From Limonium bicolor (lineage: Eukaryota > Streptophyta > Magnoliopsida > Caryophyllales > Plumbaginaceae), in the NCBI GenBank assembly GCA_023374045.1, contig CM041776.1, forward strand, positions 144,029,296 to 144,093,295: DNA of 64,000 nucleotides, in the 5' to 3' direction. Below the pieces are notes generated by a model that had not been told where the DNA came from, searched no databases, and saw only the letters and a program-made list of their open reading frames with translations. Every line of letters starts with the position of its first letter. The stretch's first letter is position 1. A program made the translations under genes and the position numbers. Of this stretch, positions 31,368-43,300 are shown piece after piece.

Positions 31368-32936
31368 GGTAACCCCCCGGAAGAGGGTCTCTTAAGGCGT
31401 AGGTACTAATAGGGTAGTTTGGTCAAGTAGCAAGGATTCCCACTTCGATCGACACATTCTAAAGTGTTAGGGACAGCTTAGTCATCTTCAGAGGCATTTT
31501 CATAATTTTTCAAGGCTCCTAAGCCCCCTATGAGCTTTCTCTCTTCTCCGAAAACGGCTTAAATCAACTCGAAATGCTTTGAAATTTTAACCCATGATAG
31601 AGGACGACATTTTGAGCGTAATGGCTTTGGAGTTTTGATACTAGTAATTTCTTATTGAATCTGACGAGAAATTGAATTAAAAAATATTCCAATGTCCAAA
31701 ATATTCGATTCCACCTTGGAAAAATCAGAAATATCATCCTTTACACATGGTTAAAATATCATGATCAAATTGTTTTTGGAAACCCTTGAGCGAAAACATC
31801 GGTAATCTTAGTTTTTACCAGATTTTTCTATCTTTAAGGAAGCCTATATAAGGATCCATATCCCTTTATCAAATGATCACTCCAAGAACCCTAGAACATT
31901 AGCCAGCACGGCCGTCATAACTCTCTCCCGTTTTTGCACTTCTGACCCCCAAAATCACACCAAAACTCTCTCGAAATCAACACCTAAACACATTTTTCAA
32001 CTCCCACCACTTCAACAATCATCAAACTACCATCAAACCACCACCAAAACTTGAAGAACACCGTCTACAATCAGTAGTCAAAAGCCGGGTTTGAACTCAA
32101 TCCAGAACCGACTTCAACGGAGCCCCGAAAGAATCCCGACGTGAATATTATCATTGATCCAGGAGCCAAAAACGGTTGTAATCATATTTTTCTGAAACCA
32201 TACGACTTCATTAGTCTTCTTTCAAGTTTTGAGTGCAAACTAACCTTTTACAGCTTCCGATTTGCCATTTGTTTCAGTTTCTACCTACTTACTTGTTTGC
32301 TAAATTTCATGCTTAATTCAACATCAAATTGAGTACTTTTGAATTCTAACATATTGGAGATCTTTCAGGCTACGCATTCATAATTTTTTAGCCGAAAACA
32401 CCGCCGGGAACCACCAGAACACAGCTGTCCGAGGGTGGTCCTAGGCTACGGACAGCCTGTCTAGGGCCCCGGACGGCTTTCCGAGGCCACGAACACCCCC
32501 GGACCGTCGCAGGAATTCAATTTTTAAATGTGTAAGGGTTTTTAAAACAATGTCCGGGCCCACGGACGTCCTTCGAATTCGACTTTTCTGTATAACTAGG
32601 TTAACTAGGGTCCGTGGGTTCGGACAGTAGGTCCGTGGCCACGGACGGAAACAAAATTCAACCTAATTCTGCCTCTAAAACCCTAGTTTAGGTAATTTCA
32701 ATTCTCACTTTAATTTTTTGTCAAAAAATATCAAAAATACTAAAAACTCATAAACATGCGCACTTAGGTTAAAATGAGTTTGCAATAAGCCGCAATTAAA
32801 CTAACTAGAGGAAAAATGACCTATGAGGGGTAATGAAAGTAATTTGAACCTTAAATAAGTCGAATATCTAGCCCCCGAACCCGAACTCTCCTTACCTAAT
32901 TTAATCTAGGTCAAAATTAGGTGGCGACTCATAATA
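31368..32936 (+). repeat. LTR of F, second copy, truncated at both ends
   Basis: Homologous to 24612-26397. The first 25 or so bases next to the purine tract are deleted, and the copy breaks off at 32936 (GGCGACTCATAATA) where another LTR begins. It retains the TATA box at 31845 and the GTCCG-rich stretch. Confidence 0.75.
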
Positions 32937-33107
32937 TGTAACACCCCACTCGGTAATCACGTCATAATCACTCACGTAGCATAATTATACTCGTCTCACA
33001 GCGGTAGTTAAAACATTAGAAATCCTCACTTGGGTGTCACATGCCATTACTCGTCTATACTAGTAAAGTAGCCGAAATAGAATAATTACGAAACAACGTT
33101 GACAATA
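32937..33107 (-). mobile_element. Remnant of a minus-strand LTR
   Basis: Starts TGTAACACCCCACTCGG, the reverse complement of a GTGTTACA terminus like those of elements A and B. It is cut off by element B after about 165 bases. The last five bases, CAATA, are the left flank of B. Confidence 0.55.
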
Positions 33108-36100
33108 TGAAATACCCCTAAATTAATTTAAATTAATTTAGGGGATTTCTTTTATTAAGCCATAAATTATACTATTAATTATTAAATTATGCTATATGGA
33201 CTTATGGAAATTAAATTAGGGTATTTCTTCTATTTAACCCTAAAGAATACTAATAAATATTAGATTACTATATATTATTATATAGTATTATGAATTGAAT
33301 AATAAGATTATAAGTCAATAAATCTTGGAAAAATTTCTAAACATTCCAAGTATATTATAAAGATTTTAGAAAGAGTTGGAACATTAATTTGAATCATAAA
33401 AGTCAATATAAAATCATGGAAACCATAAAGCTTATTAAGCCTTGCTAGGGTTGACTTTTTGAGAATGGTCAAACCAGCCCATGAAACCTATACCAATAAA
33501 TAGGTTATGGAAAACCATGAAGATCGATAAAAAGAACGTCAAAAACGGATCATCCTAGCCAAAGTTATGACAGAATGAAGTTTAGAGCCAAAATTTTGAA
33601 AACAGCCACGTGTCAAGCTCACACGGGTCGCCTGTACTTAGCACGAAAATCGGCCAGAATTCTAACTGCCATCAGCGTTTTTGCCCTAACTTTAGACACT
33701 TATATCTCACTCATCTTTATGAATTTTGCAACGCCGTTTTTTTCATTCTACAATCCTTAATCTCCTCTTTGCAACTATAGCTCACACTTAACCTAAATCC
33801 ACCGAAACATCAATCCAAAGTCGCCTCCTTGCAAAGTCGTAACCCAGATTCCCAGTTTTCACCGAATTCAGGTAAACTTCGTTTGATCATAACTTCTTCG
33901 TTTCTGATCCAAAATTCGAGTTCTTTAGCTTGTTGCGTAGATCTCTAATCCTTCTACAACTTTCATGTTTACACCCAAGGCTAATTCCTAACCGTGTGTA
34001 AGAACGAGGTGCCTAAAGTTCGTGATCCGACATCACATAAAATCATAGGAAAAACATAAGGTAAACTCGTAACTTTTGGGTCAGATTTCTTTCTATATAA
34101 TGCAAATTAGAGTGATTTCTTGCTATCAATGTGTAGAACTATGTTTCCTCTGTAGATTAAGCCCAAGAACAAAGCCTAACTCGATCTGTACAAAAACTTA
34201 TAGTGTTGCAAAGTTGGCTACTCAATCAGTAGTCCCTTTGATTTGTACAATTCCGGTGAGTTTTCTTCAAATTCTTTCGATGTTGCTAATCTACATTGCA
34301 TTACCGGTCAGAACCATGTTCCAATTTCATCTATTACGCGTTAGGTTGAGAGAATTTGTTAGAATTGAATTCGGAAACCCGAAATAACCCTAACTTCGAA
34401 CCCAGAATCGTATTTGATGTACACTACATTATAGCTAGCGAAATCGGTACCGTTAGAACCGGAATTCAATTTCGAATCCAATGAAACAAGAATCATCGAA
34501 TTTGATTCTGTGGATTTTGAGGAATTGGCAATTTAGTACCCGGGTAATCGCTGGAGGTTGGGGATGAACTCGGGGATTTTCGGCCGTCCGATCGTAGGTT
34601 TTAGAAACGGACGGCCGAGATTAGATCTGGGGAGTTTAAGTTGGTTATGAATTATAATATTTCCAGAATTAAACTTGTTGAATTTATTTAATGGCCTTCC
34701 CGAACGTATTTTGACTTGAAATTTTAATCATAGATTCCTTATAAAATCTAGTTTATTTTGATGTAAATTAATATGGTTTTGGAGTTTTTAAATGTAAGTT
34801 ATGATTTTTGCAAGTTACGGGTATTATGGAATTATTTGGATAAATTAAAAAGATATTTTTATGAAATAAAAAATTTATAATATGTATAAAATGTTATAGT
34901 TACTATATATTAAATGTGGGAATTTTTGGACAATGGTAAATGGGTGTAAAAATTGTATTTATAAGGTTTTCATAAGTTATCTTATAATATAAGGTTTTTA
35001 ATGTAACAGAAATTAAAGTATAGATTAATAATAAACTTTTTAGGTTGGGCAATAATGAAAAGATTAAACTAACATTTAGTAACAGTATGTTTATAAATAT
35101 TTTGGGAATTAACTTTAAAGTGAAGTAAAATTATTTACATATATATGATTATATATATATACTTATATGAGGGAAATAAAAATAGAAACTGATGTTAAAT
35201 TAAGGAACTAAACTAATCTACATTGTAATTGTTATATAATTTGGAAGTTAACATTCTTAATTAAAACTAAGGAAAAATATATATATTTACACCTATAAAA
35301 AAAGGGAATAAAATAGTAACTTAGGGTAAAACAGGGAGCTAAATAAATCAACACTTATATTAACTTAATACTATAGAAGCTAATATCCTAAGATGTAGTA
35401 AAAGAAATACCTTATAAAACATACATGGAATGCAGATAAATGTTGAAGTAATAAAGATAATATAAATACAATAAGCTACATAGGTGATGTCTTAAATTAA
35501 TTCCAATACAGGTACATACGTATAAATATTAAATAAATAAGGGAAAATACTTTATTTAATAAACCATAAATCGGTTGGGGATATGCCTAAAAGTTATTAA
35601 ACATAATTAAATACAATAAAATTTTTAAAATGTTATGGATAAATCTTAATACATGAAGATATATATATATATGTATAGAAATACATTAAAATAGATGAAG
35701 GAAATAACATTCCTTGTGATAGATATAATAAGAAGAATATATATATTAAACCTTAGGATTTTAATCGGTGTGTAATTAAATAGTCATTAATAACTTAAGG
35801 GTTTAATTACACAACATAAACGTAACACGGTCTTGGGTTAACCTACTAAGCTCAAGTCTATGAACTCCAAAAGCTCACTTAAACAATTCAAAGAGAGGTT
35901 GGGCCACTCTCAGGGTTAAATCCTAAATCGTTCCAGTTTAAACGAAATGGGCCTAACAAAAGATTTAATTAATGAAACCTAGCCCAAATCCTTGTGAGAC
36001 AATAATGGTAAACCTGGAACTATAAATCAGTAAGAATAAAAGGTTGTTTAGTTTATAAGTCCCTTAACTAATCAACACTTGGAACACCTTAATTACTATT

Positions 36101-36540
36101 GGGGAATCACTCATTCAAGTTAATTACTGTTCTTCACATACCAAGTACGATTTCTCGTACTCTTATGCCTTGCTAACAAGACTTAAGGGATGTTTGTGAC
36201 AAACACTAACTATGCTAAAGTGGATTTCTAAAAGGAAATGGTTGTGTGACTAACTCAGCTTGTGTGACTAACTGAGCCTTGAATGTGAAACTTACATGGG
36301 TATTGGTTCCTTCTATTTGGTTGTTCCATTAGACATTAACTGCTTAGGGTTTACGCTTCTGCACTCTGTAGGACTGAGTATTTTGGTATTGCTCTGGGTA
36401 GTTAGTGATCTAGTGGGAATATGGAGAAGGACAATCTTGGTAATTCTTCTTTTGACTCTGGATATCGTTTCATCCATGAGCTGGGTCTTGTTGTTTCGAC
36501 TGCGCGCGTCTTCAATGGTAACAGTGAGGGGCTGTATATC
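33108..36540 (+). repeat. 5' LTR of element B, left part
   Basis: Starts TGAAATACCCCTAAATTAAT and aligns with 46962-50396 with few differences. The 3' LTR lacks about 65 bases present at roughly 35235-35300. Very AT-rich between 34750 and 35800. The LTR resumes at 41007 after the solo LTR; without the insertion and one duplicated 5-mer it would be about 4.1 kb. Confidence 0.85.
36536..36540. repeat. Target site duplication ATATC, left copy, solo LTR
   Basis: ATATC directly before the LTR terminus TGTAACACC; matched at 41002-41006. Confidence 0.9.
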
Positions 36541-39500
36541 TGTAACACCCCATCCAACATTAACACACTTACAATAAACTGCAGCGGAAATACAAACCTC
36601 ATCACATTACTTAATTCGTTGGTGTTACACGCCGTTAGCCACCCACGTGGCTAACAAGGCTAATCCATATACATTGTACCGGTCTGATGGGCTAAATTCC
36701 CGAGCAACTACACATTATTATCCCTTTCCATTAACACACAACAACAACATACACCTTTCAACTATACCGAGTATTTATAAACTGATGCCGACAACAATAT
36801 CGGTCTTACTACACCTACCGTATATATACACTTAAATGAATACCCATGTACAATGACTACCCCGTCCTACTCTCGAACGGCTTCCAGCTCCTTGTACCTG
36901 AAATAGGAAAAGAAGAGAAAGGGTGGCCCCCAAGGGGCTCAGCACCTTTGCTGGTATGGTAATCCCGCAGCCCACATGCTACCGGGCCACGCACAACTAA
37001 TTGTCGTCTTAGCATGCGGTTGATTATATTTAAATCATGCATGTAATAGTGACAACACATCACATAACATTCGCCTCAACGGGCTCAACAAACGGATAAT
37101 ATCCTTACTTAATAAGTCACTCATGGTATTCATCATCCCTAGAGTGTTCCTCCTCTAATGGAGCTACTTCCTTAATAGACGACACATACCCTTAAATCGG
37201 GTTATCCTTAAACGCCTCTTATCACAAACTGGGAATCATATCCATGATCCACATACTCCACATTCTACAAACATATAACATACACTACATAACAACACTT
37301 TGCACGTTTCCACGTGCACAACATAACACCGCAATAGATATTGCATCACAACAAAGATACCCAACATAACGGGAATGGTCCTCTTAGGAACCGACCCAAA
37401 CGTCTAATACACTGGTGAGCCTAGAGAATGTTGCCAGTCTCATGATAAGCTCGTTACATAACTCGTTACCGTCTCGTTAAATGAACGGTTAACTTAACAC
37501 AAGGTGTCTCGGATATAGTGATCCAAGCACACCGAAACAAACATAACAATAGTATGCCCCTGTGGCCCGACGTGAGTCAGTAATAGCCTTGTTAAGCTAA
37601 AGGGAAGGTTGGGAACCAAATTGGAAAAACCATAACATACAGAGGATCGAACCGCTATGACAACGACCCCCATACTCACACGCGTGGCCGGAACAGACCG
37701 GACTCCTCACTCCCCCCGTTAGCACTTGTCAGAAGTTCTCATTGAACTTAGTTAAACAATCACAACATTGGGTTAAGTCTTGTTAGCACACACAAGGGAA
37801 GGGAGAGTCATACATTCATACACCAACATCACACACAAACATTACATAACTAACTCACGCATAGCCGTGGTTAGAACGTTCCTTAGGTCGGAAACGTTAT
37901 CACCGGATACCGTTCTCCTACGTTTACCTAATAGTGGTCAACTAGCCCTTCAAGCGCATTCGAGGTTACCGGTATCGGCACGTAAACATATAATAACAAT
38001 AACGACTGTAAACTCGTTTCATGATTTATCTCATAACGTGGCAAACATACAGAAAAACACATTGGCATACAAGCCGGTGTAATCCGGTAGGACAAGGTTG
38101 CAAGAAACCATACCTGTCACCGGAGTCCACTTTACCACGTCCACTTATGTTCCTCGCGCGATTCTCGAACAACTGTTAACATCACATGTTTTTATTAACA
38201 TCGGGGTTTGCTTGATTATTTAATGTCTAATGCTTAACTTCCCGTTAACTTAGTCATAACTTACATTTTAACTTGTTTTACTTTTACATTTTGATACAAC
38301 TTTTCACCCCTTAATTGCCATTTAAACTCACCTAACATGTCCATAACAACCTTATAATCATTACCTATCAATCCCCATCATTACATCATTCATAACCTTA
38401 ACCATGTTTTTGGTCCGACCCGGACTTACCCAAGTCCGGTCGATTCAGAACACCTTTCCGTCAAATTTTTCTACTCCGACCGGACTTGTAAGTCCGGTCC
38501 TATGTCCGGTCCATTCCAGAAACTAATTCCCACAGGGTAAACTGGGCCCGACCGAACTTGCAAGTCCGGTCGCAAGTCCGGTCTGCCCCAGATCTTTGTT
38601 TTCCTTTTTACATTCAACTCCAAACTTCACCCCATATATCCTAGTATACCCTAACCTCATTTAGGCACTTCAAACACACCTTTATCCATGTGCTAAACTC
38701 TTAAATCACTCACCAAAACCATTTTATCAATCACAAACTTCTTACAATTCCTAGCACTTGGAATGTTTTCTCCTTAAGATTTCTAGGTGGTATTTCACCT
38801 ATAATGACCACTACACTAAATGCTTCTTCACCTTCATAACATCATCTCCCAAGCATCCCTCTTACTACGAACCAATCCTCTTTCACAACTTCTTGAATTC
38901 CTTTCTCAAAACCTTACCTAACATCATTTTTTTTTCCTTGTACATCAACATTCCTAAACCTTAAACAAACTTCTCCAAGACTTAATACATCCTCAAAACA
39001 CACATGAATCCCTAGAACTTCCAAGATAACACCTAAATCCTTGCGTCACTCTAAATCACCTTAATACTGTTTTCTTCTCAAGTAAACATTTATTCACCTT
39101 TAACACTTCCTAGTTCATCAAAACCATTTAAAACACTTAGATCTTCTTACACATTTTCCCAAATTTGGCCATAGCTTCTCTTGTATATACTCACATCCAA
39201 ACACTTAGGTTTTACCTTATTCATTCAAGAACACCTAAAATCCATCAAACACATCTTTATCACAAGACTTCACACATTTAGCACTACATCACAATATAGT
39301 GCATAACTTAAATTGCTTGGCACTAGGCCCTTAAATAACATGGCTCTTAGGCCCTTAAATTGCATAAACCTTAAACACTGAATTTCCCACAATAATAATG
39401 CCTTTGACCTGCAAATACATACACCAATACATATGTTCTTTTACTAGTCTCCTTGAGAACACTTTACTAGGTCATTCACCATTGCTCTTTAGGTAGTTTT

Positions 39501-41001
39501 AACAAGCTTTATAAGCTTATTTCTCCTAAGGCATTAAACCACATTAAGATAGCATATTTACCTCTTTTCCTCCCAAATTTCTTTCTTGTTTCCTTACAAA
39601 ACCGGTAAGGCATTTGGTTCCTTGCCAACTACTAAACATTATACAAACAACATAATGAGTATTCAAGCTTTAAGCTCCATCTCATTGTAAACCCTAGGTT
39701 ACATTGTTTCAAAAACATTAATGTAGTTGTTTTACCTTGATCTTTGAAGAGAGTTTGAATCTCTATGAAGAGAGGACTCCACCTAGTCCATGAAAGGTTG
39801 GAATAAAGCTAGAACAAAGTCACACCAAGAGCACCATTAATGAGTATTTTCGGTCACACACAAAACATGGAGGAAACTGATTTTTCTTTGAGATTCCTTA
39901 CCTAGAAGCAAAGGAGATCAATAATTGTGGAAAGACAAGCTCAGCTCCATCAATGGTGGAACTCATGGCACTGAAATGGTGATCTTGAAATTTTGAGAAG
40001 ATAGGAATGAAGAGCTTGATGAGAGGAAGAGAATGGTGGTGTTTGTTTTGATTTGGTTAAGTGAGCTAGGTTTTACAAGAGTTCAAAGGTGGACTTCCAT
40101 GGTGGTATTGTGTATTACCGAGAGAGAACAGCAAGAAGGGAGGAAGAAGAGATGGAACCGTGTGAAATGGAGAAGGAATGAGAGAAATGAGATAAGTTTT
40201 ACTTTTTAGAAGATATTTGTGTTTATAAAGCAAATAGTAACTATATTAGTCATCTTATTTCTTTAACAAGTTAACAAGTGAGTGGTGAGTCACCACACTT
40301 AAGAAACTGGCCCCCTTTTATAATGAGGGTGTTTTAGTCTTTGTTGACCAATTTAATTACTTATAACATTATATGTTACAAACTAGCTTATAAAAATCAC
40401 TATTCACAAAACAAGGCACATAGAAGTGAAATTTTTGATTTCCCATTGATATAGCCACCCAAATGTGATAGTATATAGTACACATGTTAATTAAGAGTAA
40501 TGATGGACATTTAGCCATTCAAACTCATTTACAAGACAATTTTTCAAAAACGTGCTTAAGACTTCTTAAAGCACATTTTGTGTTTTAACTTGTTTCAAGC
40601 TTGGTTTTTTTGGTAATTGATTTAATATTCATTAACATATTTATAAGGTATAGGCATGACCATTAGGTCTTATACAAATTCATCCCAAGCTTAGAGCACA
40701 TTTTTGCTCTTATTGACTTTAAGGTATTATTTGTGTTTTGTTTGGTTTAATTGTCTACCAAGGTTTCCTAAGGACTTAATTAGCCTTATTAAATCATAAT
40801 TGAATATTACTAAGTCTTGGTAGGCTCTTTGGGTCCTAACCAAGTTCACTCATAGCTTAAGCATGTTTTTGCTCAAACTGTATCTTAGCGTTTTATTGCA
40901 TTTCTATGGTTTAATTGTTCACTGACGTTTCTAAGGAACTTTTTAGCCTTTACATACCATAGTTTGATATTTAAACCACATATCAAGGTTTGGGGTATTC
41001 A
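36541..41001 (-). mobile_element. Solo LTR, element-A-related family
   Basis: On the minus strand it runs from TGAATACCCCAAACC (41001) to a GTGTTACA terminus (36541), 4461 bp, with ATATC on both sides. It shares blocks with LTR A, for example the reverse complement of GGTCTGTTCCGGCCACGCGT at about 37680-37705. No internal region is present, so it arose by recombination between two LTRs. Contained ORFs are not conserved coding. Confidence 0.88.
38405..38590. repeat. GTCCGGTC array in the solo LTR
   Basis: Three or so units with GTCCGGTC and its complement. On the minus strand they read CTGGAATGGACCGGAC and GACCGGACTTGCAAGTTCGG, very close to the array at 62643-62885. Confidence 0.8.
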
Positions 41002-41006
41002 ATATC
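41002..41006. repeat. Target site duplication ATATC, right copy, solo LTR
   Basis: Matches 36536-36540. Confidence 0.9.
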
Positions 41007-41719
41007 CCCTGTCCCAAAAGGGACGTAGTAAACAGTGAGGGGCTGTATATCCCCTGTCCTAAAAGGACGTACTTGGCGGTGGGGGCCATCTCTCCCAGTT
41101 GACTTGATTCTACTCTTGAGTTATGGGTTCTTGGATCTCTTCTTTCATTCCTAGTCCTTGTGACTACTTGCGTTTTCCTATTCCTATCTGAAACTGAATC
41201 TAACACAAACAATGGATGTACACTAACTTATGGTGTGATTCTTCTGATTGACTAACTTTAACTTTCTGTTATGTATTACTTTCGCAACTTGTTATCTTGA
41301 CTTGTTGATCTTTGAAGGGCCTTGTTTCTCTGTGTGGTTTTAAGTGATTGTATTCAAGCTATTATTTATTTAAGAGTTGTATTATAAGTTTGTTTTAGGA
41401 GGATCGTACCAGTTCCATTCCAGGGAACTGACCCACCCCTCTCGGGGTGGGCTGCTTGGTTTTATCTTGCAGGTACGAGTTATTATACAGGTGGTCACGA
41501 AGAGAACGAGTGATTGGGATGGGATTAGGTTTGGTGGAGAGCTTATGTGTTTTATTACTGTTTTATTTTTGTTAAGTTTTCTCGAGGTTCAGACCGTGAC
41601 TGTTGTAATCTTTCAAGTTGTAAATTGGTGAGGTTTGGTGCCGGGTGTTTGGAACCCGATGGTCTGTACGCCTTTAGTATTTTATTTCCGCTATAAATAT
41701 GATAAATAGGGGTGTTACA
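41007..41719 (+). repeat. 5' LTR of element B, right part
   Basis: Continues the B LTR and ends GGGGTGTTACA. It contains an imperfect direct repeat with CAGTGAGGGGCTGTATATCC (copies at about 36517, continuing across the solo LTR, and at 41033). The corresponding 3' LTR segment is not in the window because element C cuts it at 50411. Confidence 0.8.
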
Positions 41720-41724
41720 GAAAT

Positions 41725-41736
41725 TGGTATCAGAGC
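41725..41736 (+). other. Primer binding site, initiator tRNA-Met, element B
   Basis: TGGTATCAGAGC five bases after the LTR end. Confidence 0.93.
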
Positions 41737-42004
41737 GTAGTTATGCTCTGAACCCGAGAAAACAAGCCGAGTGAAATACTTAGATTATAGGTGCACTTAA
41801 AACTGGGGAACTGGGGTAGAATTGGGAAGTGAGAATTCCAGAAAGGCGCGTGACCCCTACCCCATACTTACTTTACTACTTACGTTTTACTTCACGTACC
41901 TACGAACCGTCCTTAGGACGTTATAAATATTACATACTTAACTACATAGATATTTAGACTCAACAATACACCTTCTGAGTAACAAAACCGTCAATACCAG
42001 CTAG
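41737..42004 (+). other. gag leader of element B
   Basis: Untranslated leader between the primer site and the gag ATG at 42005. No further signal seen. Confidence 0.5.
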
Positions 42005-43300
42005 ATGTCTCGAAGAGGAGGAAGAGGAGATGGTCCCTCAGGAGGCTATGGACCCGACGCTGTCACCCCAGACGTCATAGCACAGATTGTGATGTCTGCA
42101 TTAGCTCAGCAGCAGGCTCAGATCCCACAGCCACCACCACCACCACCTAACGGTCCCCGGGAGTTCAACTGGCTGAAGGCGGTCAACGATCTACGCCCTC
42201 CAGTCTACGAAGGCCAGCCAGAACCGAAGACCTTAGAGAGATACATCGACGAGATGCAGAAGGTCTTCACCTCTCTACACGTTCCAGCGGGTTGCCTGGT
42301 GGACATAGCGGCCTACTTTCTCCAGGGACCCGCGCATCGATGGTGGCAGACCGCCAGAGCTGAGCTGACTGCTCAGGCGGACTTCGGTTTCCCAGCCTTC
42401 TTGGTGGCCCTAAGAGCCAAGTTCTATCCATCCTACCTATAGAAGAGGACGAGGAGGGAGTTCGAGCAGCTGAAGCAAGGGAGTTCCTCTGTTGCTGAAT
42501 ATTATAATAAATTTGTGGAGCTGCTCGCTGTTATTGGAGAGGGAGCTCACGCTCTGAGGTATCTGGTGGACAAATTCACACTGGCTTGAATTTTAGGATC
42601 ATGACTATGATCGGTTCCACCAGAGGGATGACCTTACAAGGGCTAGCGGATGACGCAAATGACTGCGAGACCACCATTGCCTACCAGGACTCTATGCTAG
42701 GCAAGAGGAAGGGAGATGGTGGAGGAGGGAATGGAGGAAGCTCTTCCCAGAATCATGACAAGAAAGGAAGATTTTTCAAGGGAGGGAACGAGAAAGCCAT
42801 TGTCTCTTATGATGCTGATGCTAAGCCCCTCCGCTCCCATCCATTTAGGGGAAGCCAACCTGTAAGGAAGTACTTCTGCAGGAAGTGCGAGCGGGACCAC
42901 CCTGTCAAGGAGTGTGATGGAACCCTGGTGACGTGCCACTATTGTGGCAAGAAGGGGCACAGATCCTTCGAGTGCTTCTCGAACCCGGATTCCAGGGACT
43001 ACAAGCCACGCACCGGGTCAGCGACTAGAGCCCCAGCTCCTAAGACTAATGGAGGAGGAGGTAGAGGTGGCACAGGAGGTGCTGGACCATCTACCAGCCG
43101 CCCTGCCCAGAGCCATCCACAGAGGCCGGGACAGAACTACCCCCAGAGGCCGGGCAAGGCACCGATCCTCAACCTGGTGGACCACGTCGAGGCAGCAAGT
43201 GATGACCCGAGTTCACCTGGGGTTGGAAACTCAAGAATCAGGTTGAATGTGTTGAACCAGGATCAGACAAAGAGCAATGGAATGGTCATCACATGCACGT
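42005..43300 (+). pseudogene. gag of element B (damaged)
   Basis: ATG at 42005 gives MSRRGGRGDGPSGGYGPD, a proline run, then the capsid region (FNWLKAVNDLRPPVYEG, AHRWWQTARAEL). TAG at 42440 interrupts it, and a frameshift near 42570-42586 moves it to the frame continuing GLADDANDCETTIAYQ. Two zinc knuckles follow, CRKCERDHPVKEC and CHYCGKKGHRSFEC. The sequence runs uninterrupted through a proline/glycine linker and VDHVEAASDD into the protease, with no intron. This makes B a useful intronless comparison for element A. Confidence 0.87.

Noticed and set aside
36296..36577. Possible hydrophobic membrane protein of 93 residues
   Set aside because: It lies across the boundary between B LTR and the solo LTR, so it was created by the insertion.
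42697..42960. Antisense ORFs opposite gag and pol of A and B (for example 7796-8193, 42697-42960, 44229-44558)
   Set aside because: Shadows of the GC-richer gag and pol frames.
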